Assembly (NCBI GenBank): GCA_015499985.1
Contig: JAAAUF010000659.1
Span: 1,263-15,573 of the forward strand
Length of the DNA: 14,311 nucleotides
Direction: 5' to 3'
Origin: Haplosporangium gracile
Lineage: Eukaryota > Mortierellomycota > Mortierellomycetes > Mortierellales > Mortierellaceae
Each line of letters begins with the position of its first letter. Within the stretch, counting starts at the first letter, position 1. A model generated the notes under the pieces. That model saw only the letters and a list, made by a program, of their open reading frames with translations, was not told where the DNA came from and ran no database searches. Of this stretch, positions 9,852-14,311 are shown piece by piece. The translations under genes were made by a program, and so were the position numbers.

Positions 9852-9857
9852 AATAAA
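9852..9857 (+). terminator. Candidate poly(A) signal of NAR1
   Basis: AATAAA lies 50 bases after the NAR1 stop codon, in an A-rich setting. Confidence 0.5.
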
Positions 9858-10511
9858 AACATTCTAGAATTTGCGTTCTTGGCAATGGATGAGATGAGCG
9901 AGGGATGAGTCCGTCTATGTGGGAGAAACAGGGCGCAGTGATGACGGCAGATGGTAAACCCTTCTTCTTTTTTTTGTACCCCTGAATAGGTGTCATCATT
10001 TGTTGACATTTGCTTCCTTTCTTTCCTATTTTGCCATTTTGTAATCTTTTTGAGATTGAGGGCTTGATCGTTGGCTGGTGTGTGGGTCATCTGCTAACGT
10101 CGGACCTTATTTGCTTTGCTCGACTCTGGACCGTTTGCCCTGTGTTGAGTTGATTTGGGACACATGAACAAATGATTGACGAGTCGTTTAAGGAAGTAGA
10201 GGAAAGAGAAGAAACACACAAAGGTGAGTCGACACCATTGGGGAAGGTCTGATGAACCACTGGATCCCCACCACAGCCACTCACCCAGTCACTTCCCCCG
10301 TTATCAGAAGTGAGAAATGTTAAAAATAACGGGGAAGATTTATTTTTTTGTTGTCCAAGCTGGGCGTCAAAAGATGTTTACGTATTCTTCGTTCATGATG
10401 TTATTTTTGCTCTTTTGGAATTCATGCGGGAGGTGAGATGTTTCCATTTTTGGCATTTTGGAGGGTAGGTCGACAAATCATTACAACAGCGGAGAGGTCC
10501 GAGCAAACAGG

Positions 10512-10513
<2 letters not shown>

Positions 10514-10542
<29 letters not shown>
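10514..10542. repeat. GA dinucleotide microsatellite
   Basis: Fourteen uninterrupted GA units plus a final G. GA/CT tracts can bind GAGA-type factors or keep nucleosomes away, but nothing here shows that; it is also a likely length-polymorphic site. Confidence 0.95.
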
Positions 10543-10545
<3 letters not shown>

Positions 10546-10835
10546 TTTTGTTTGTGTTGTTGTTTTTGCGCTTTTCCTCGTTTGCCATGCTCTTTTCTGC
10601 AAGAGCGCTTCTTACCCCAGGGCATTCGCTGTTGTCATCACTGATATCGCAAATGACATTGAGAAGAAGGAGCTAAAACGACAGGTACCCGATGCCTTTT
10701 TGGTATTGATTAAAAAGTCTCTGCTTCAAGATTCGTCTTGTTTCGGTCAGTATAGGCACCAGTCTCGATCACTTTTTTTGTATCTTGACCCTGACCTGAG
10801 TGAGGGATTTTTTTTTTAATTAATCACGTTGCGTG

Positions 10836-10927
10836 TTTGAGAATCCTCAAAGGAGGTCCGTAAAGCGAACAAAAAATGATACTCCTTGAGTGGTTCTCCT
10901 CGTTATTGGCGACTCCTTAGGGAGTAT
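10836..10927. repeat. Nested inverted repeats
   Basis: Three pairings overlap. TTTGAG (10836-10841) pairs with CTCAAA (10846-10851) over a four-base loop. CTCAAAGGAG (10846-10855) pairs with CTCCTTGAG (10882-10890) with one bulge. ATACTCC (10879-10885) pairs with GGAGTAT (10921-10927), and ACTCC (10912-10916) pairs with GGAGT (10921-10925) over TTAG. Folds compete, so this may be a structured transcript, the remains of a small element, or chance. Confidence 0.35.
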
Positions 10928-11366
10928 ATTCTTGTCTAGGTCGATGGATATCAAGGAAAGTACGTTGTTGTCGCTGTTGTTGCTCACTCCTGAATTATTA
11001 TTATTTTTTTTCGTGTAGTTGGTGTAGGAAGGAGAGAGTGCTCGGTCGCGAATAGAGAGACAAACAAAAAAAATATGAGAGCACGTTCTCTTTGTGAGTG
11101 TTTTCGCGCACGAAAGTACATTCGGACGACGTGCAAAAGCGCTCTCTACCTACAATATATCATTCCGGTACCTCACACAGCGGGATTAAGGACAGAATTT
11201 GTTACTAGGATATGTGGCGACCGAGTGAGAGCCTTGTAAAAATAAGCATTTGTCCCACACACTCACATACATACCAAACAAGAGCCACATAGTACAGTTG
11301 CAGTACATACATACATCCATACACTTTGAGCCAACGGCCTTTTTTCACTTAGGGACAATCAAGAAT

Positions 11367-11952
11367 ATGACAGGAAACGGGGTCAATCTAAGGCAGGCCC
11401 TACGGGTAAATCATCTTTGTCGTTTCTAATGAAAGTGGAATGTGTGGTGGTGCATGAACAGCAGAAAGCGCATCACATTTTTCACGTTTTACTTCTCCTC
11501 CTTGAGACATTTCTCAACTGACTGGCATGTCGCATCTACTACCTCTCTGCTCTTTCTCTCCAGTTTCTTGTATTTCCATTCTTCCAATTACTGCACGTTT
11601 CTGTTGTTTCGTCGTTCAATGATGTTGCTGTGGTACGACTCCTGAGGGATGATGGACGCGGAAGCTGAGGCCAATTTATCCTGAAGTTGAGACCTTTGCG
11701 ATTGAAGTTACCCTCGTTCTGTCTTCAACTCTCCTCTTATCTCCATGTGGGGGTACTTGTCGTCTTACTCTGGAGAATGGAGCTGGAGTCGAGCGCCGTT
11801 CTTTAGTCACATCTTTTCTCTGCTCATTTCAGGCTTGGGTACTCGTCGAACGAAGACATCCGGGGAGGAATGGAAGGGATACATCAAAGAGGAGGCTTCT
11901 CGGTGACAAGAATGCAAGGTCGTCCGTTTTTTTCTACTTGACAGATGAGTAA
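11367..11952 (+). CDS. Candidate two-exon micro-gene, unknown product
   Basis: I do not recognise this product. Exon 11367-11405 (ATG start, MTGNGVNLRQALR) meets a GTAAAT donor at a codon boundary. A strong pyrimidine-rich acceptor (GCTCATTTCAG) ends at 11832 and opens exon 11833-11952 in the same phase, giving AWVLVERRHPGRNGRDTSKR and further residues to a TAA. The product would have 52 residues and be strongly basic. In support, the DNA before the ATG (about 11255-11325) is CA-rich like the real leaders here, a TTTTTTCACTTAG acceptor-like site sits just upstream, and an AATAAA lies near 12130. Against it, the 427-base intron is longer than any other here, the protein is tiny and no family is evident. 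Other exons between may be missed. Confidence 0.25.
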
Positions 11953-12235
11953 CGATGCTTGCGAAGAGAAAAACCTCCCTGGGTCAGTACCCGATTAGGA
12001 ATTGGCACGTTTTTTGAACTGCAATATGGTTACTCAACTAACAAACTACTATATATAATACGAAATGTGCTAGTTTCTTGCCCGTGTATGGCCATGATGA
12101 TGGTGAAGACCAACACAACAACAATCTAATAATAAACGATAAAGGAAGCCTCCGTCCATATTCAGCACACCGCCTTTTTTCGTGTCCCCTTTTATCCTAT
12201 TGTATTACTCCTGCTATTGTTACAGTTCTCCTGTA

Positions 12236-12249
12236 GAGAGAGAGAGAGC
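12236..12249. repeat. Short GA run
   Basis: Seven AG/GA units lie about 145 bases upstream of the TATA box of the wall-protein gene. It is seen directly and could be part of a GA-rich promoter element. Confidence 0.6.
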
Positions 12250-12392
12250 GGAGAAAGAGGGAGGCAAAAAGGTCAGCAAAAATAAACACAAGAAAAAGGG
12301 AGGAGGGGGTTCTTGCGTCGAACTGACGATGATGACCTCTCTCACTCTGCCACTCTTGTCTGTCTCTTCTGTTTGTCCGATCCTGCGATCTC

Positions 12393-12400
12393 TATAAAAA
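12393..12400 (+). promoter_or_regulatory. TATA box of the wall-protein gene
   Basis: TATAAAAA lies 229 bases before the start codon and is followed by a GC hairpin and a long CT-rich tract. It is the clearest TATA box in the window and suggests a strongly or inducibly expressed gene with a leader of roughly 150-200 bases. Confidence 0.65.
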
Positions 12401-12402
12401 CG

Positions 12403-12418
12403 GGGCGGGTCCCCGCCC
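12403..12418 (+). promoter_or_regulatory. GC-only inverted repeat beside the TATA box
   Basis: GGGCGGG (12403-12409) and CCCGCCC (12412-12418) are perfect inverted arms with a two-base centre, only two bases after the TATA box in otherwise AT- and CT-rich DNA. It could be a binding site for a dimeric or GC-box zinc-finger factor, or a hairpin at the very start of the transcript. Confidence 0.5.
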
Positions 12419-12628
12419 TTCTTCGTACGTCTTATTTCCCTTTCTTCTCTTCTCTCTTCTCTTTCACACACACACACTTTTCCCTTTCTCTCTCTTCCAT
12501 CTCCTCTTCATCCTTTGTTGATCTATTCCTCCATAACCTCCTGTTCTTCGGTCCAACAGCAACTCTACTCCATTCTACATCACCTCACTTCCCCGATAAC
12601 AACAGCAACACACACATATCCTGCACCA
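12419..12628 (+). promoter_or_regulatory. CT-rich then CA-rich leader
   Basis: The first 110 bases are almost all pyrimidine (TTCTTCTCTTCTC type). The last 40 are CA-rich and end in CACCA directly before the ATG. Pyrimidine tracts after a TATA box mark the start sites of highly expressed fungal genes. Confidence 0.55.
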
Positions 12629-13709
12629 ATGTTCATGAAGAAAGCCCTCCTCATCGCTGCCCTCGCAGCTGCTCCCGCCACCGTTCTGGCCTACGAACCA
12701 GTGACCTGCACAACAAAGAACGCGACCCAACCCATTATCACTTCCATCGATTCCGCTGACCAGTTCTGTACCTTCATGACCGGATACGGTGTCGCCCCCG
12801 TCGCCCCCAACGAGGGTTGTGGAGCTGTCTACTGCTATGGTCAACAAAAGAATGGTGGTCTCAAAATGCCTGATGGTTACATCCTCTCGACCAACTACCT
12901 CAAGAACGATACTGCTCAGTATGTCCAGGTGACTGGATGTATTGACTCTGCGGTTTGGGCCCAAGATCCTTTGGATGATGGTGGACAGATGGATTCGCAT
13001 GGATGGCCCTATTCCTGTGCGGGGTACAAGAAGTTTGTGTCCTTGCTTGAGCCTGCGACAAATACGTTCTGTATCCGGTGCTGCATGTCGACCGACAACT
13101 CTGACTGCAATACCAGTAAGTTACAACTGTTTCTCTTTCATTCTCCTTCTTCTCCTGCTTTTGATTTTTGATCCAATCCATCCATCCATCCTCGTCGTTC
13201 CTTCTAAAAATGGATGGAGGTGCACCCTGTCCATCTGAACAATTTGTGACAAAATGAATTACTTTCTCTCAGTCCAGCTGCACACCAATCACCATCCCCC
13301 TTTTGCACCAGTCCAAACAAACAATCGAAATTAATGCAATATACCTTCCCCTTTCTGTGACGAATGAATAGGCGTCTCAACAAAGGGCTGCTGGAACATC
13401 ATTCCCGGCGCCTACACAATGGCCGACGGATCCGTTTGCAAGCCCCCCGCAGGCTCGCCCAACAGCACCGTCACCCCTACTCCCATCATTACCACCGGTA
13501 CCGCCACCGCCTCCATTCCCGGCGCCTCTGGCAGTGTCGGTACCGGTATCAGTGGTGGTGCCTCGGTCACCGCCTCGTCGGCCCAAACCAACCCTACAAA
13601 CAAGAACGCTGCTGCTTCTATTGGCGCTTCTATTGGCGCTTCTTCGGCGACTACCTTGTTTGCTGGTGTCGCTGCTGCTCTTGTCGCCGTTGCCGCCACT
13701 GCCCTCTAA
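12629..13709 (+). CDS. Secreted Cys-rich GPI-anchored wall protein
   Basis: Two exons (12629-13115, 13372-13709) with a 256-base intron encode 274 residues. Residues 1-21 form a signal peptide (basic MFMKK, then an Ala/Leu core cut near VLA-Y). The mature part has twelve cysteines between 27 and 185, including an IRCC pair, plus N-glycosylation sites at NAT (about 31) and NDT (about 93). From about 186 the chain is Ser/Thr/Pro/Gly-rich and free of Cys, then ends in a small-residue region and a hydrophobic tail (LFAGVAAALVAVAATAL), the usual GPI-addition signal. Motifs such as YVQVTG, DDGGQMDSHG and FCIRCC recall the MP88-like mannoprotein ('macrofage activating glycoprotein') family of basidiomycetes, so a structural mannoprotein at the cell surface is likely. 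The family link is from memory of motifs. No catalytic residues are evident. Confidence 0.85.
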
Positions 13710-13894
13710 AAAAACAGTGTTGTTTTTTCGTTTTAAGGGCCGATTTATTATTTAGTCATCTACTTTTTGTTACTTCTCTTTTACTATCTAACGACTACCT
13801 CTCTTCCCTCCACTTTTACAAGCATGTATCTGCATATCTCCGTTGCATCTCATGTCCCCATATCCCATTCTTTCTTTATACAAAAACGCTCAAT

Positions 13895-13900
13895 AATAAA
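13895..13900 (+). terminator. Candidate poly(A) signal of the wall-protein gene
   Basis: AATAAA lies 186 bases after the stop codon, after a T/C-rich 3' region. No closer AATAAA is present, so a leader-to-tail mRNA of about 1.2 kb spliced is plausible. Confidence 0.45.
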
Positions 13901-14311
13901 CAAATCAGCTACAACAAACAAACCACCGCCCGATTGCTTCGTTTACTATATGCAATGTCCAACCAGTTCGGTTACCAGGGATGTAAATTTTTAGCATATT
14001 TTTGCGTACTGTTGTATACGGTATTGGACATGTGAGCACACATAAAAAAAACCCCCAGGAAAGGGATATTGCGCTAGTTTTCAACTGACCCTTTTTTGAT
14101 CGACCTAAAAGTAATAAGAGCTCATCAGCCTAGGAGTTCCTTAGCACCATGAGCTCTTTTTCTCATTTCGTTTCTTGTTATTTTGAAGCTAAAGCGACTT
14201 TGGGGGAAAGCTGGCTACATAATGTTGTCCACATGAGGACGTTGAATTGAAAAAGTGAGTTAGGACAAAAGCAAAGATGAAACGAAACTGGCGCCCGTTT
14301 TTTTTTTTTTT
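13901..14311. other. Right-hand spacer
   Basis: No gene is visible after the wall-protein 3' region. The stretch holds an A8-C5 run near 14044-14056, a stem-loop at 14116-14158 and a T14 run at the window edge (14298-14311). Confidence 0.6.
14116..14158. repeat. Perfect 10-bp-stem hairpin
   Basis: AAGAGCTCAT (14116-14125) and ATGAGCTCTT (14149-14158) are exact inverted copies around a 23-base loop, followed by a T-rich tail. Each arm holds the palindrome GAGCTC. It may be a terminator-like structure, a tiny inverted-repeat element or a chance pairing. Confidence 0.5.

Larger units (their letters stand above)
9858..12392. other. Long intergenic spacer with simple repeats
   Basis: About 2.5 kb lies between NAR1 and the wall-protein promoter without a confident gene. 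It holds a GA microsatellite (10514-10542), a set of nested inverted repeats (10836-10927), a splice-flanked coding-like stretch (10621-10684), a CA-rich leader-like segment (about 11255-11325) ahead of a candidate two-exon micro-gene (11367-11952), an AATAAA near 12130 and a second GA run (12236-12249). Open frames over 60 codons here are low-complexity or overlapping shadows. Confidence 0.6.

Noticed and set aside
10438..10676. Plus-strand frames across the GA microsatellite
   Set aside because: They encode an Arg-Glu run made by the GA repeat and are not gene-like.
12313..12759. 148-codon plus-strand frame over the wall-protein promoter
   Set aside because: It is made of Ser/Phe/Leu runs from the CT-rich leader and overlaps the TATA box and the true start.

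Overview
The window is nuclear DNA from a filamentous fungus. Genes carry several short introns (about 130-270 nt, mostly GTAAGN/GTANNN donors and NNTAG acceptors), mRNA leaders are CA- or CT-rich, and the spacers are long and full of homopolymers and CT, GA and TG tracts. A complex I assembly factor excludes budding-yeast-like species that lost complex I. Gene content, intron style and a GPI-anchored Cys-rich wall protein fit an early-diverging (Mucoromycota, perhaps Mortierellomycotina) fungus. That placement is inference; no marker gene fixes it.

Layout. 1-2458: gene-poor, low-complexity spacer; no convincing gene. 2459-4599 (minus strand): protein N-terminal amidase NTA1, seven exons, rebuilt with consistent splice phases and all three catalytic residues. 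4600-4939: short divergent promoter region. 4940-6020 (plus): NDUFAF2/mimitin-type complex I assembly factor, four exons. 6165-7123 (plus): two-TM protein resembling TMEM242, three exons. 7501-9802 (plus): NAR1, cytosolic iron-sulfur assembly factor, six exons, all eight cluster cysteines. 9803-12392: a 2.6-kb spacer with a GA microsatellite, nested inverted repeats, one orphan exon-like stretch and one plausible two-exon micro-gene (11367-11952). 12393-13709 (plus): TATA box, GC hairpin, long CT-rich leader and a two-exon secreted, Cys-rich, GPI-anchored wall protein. 13710-14311: 3' region, a perfect 10-bp-stem hairpin and a terminal T tract.

How the genes relate. Three consecutive plus-strand genes serve mitochondrial respiratory-complex or Fe-S assembly: NDUFAF2 (complex I), TMEM242-like (in humans, ATP synthase c-ring assembly with links to complex I factors) and NAR1 (cytosolic Fe-S assembly, dependent on mitochondria). 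NTA1, which feeds the N-degron pathway, shares a promoter region with NDUFAF2. No mobile element, CRISPR array, tRNA or rRNA was recognised. I did not find a clearly new system; the best leads are the micro-gene at 11367-11952, the respiratory-assembly cluster, the acidic insert in NTA1 and the GC hairpin beside the TATA box.
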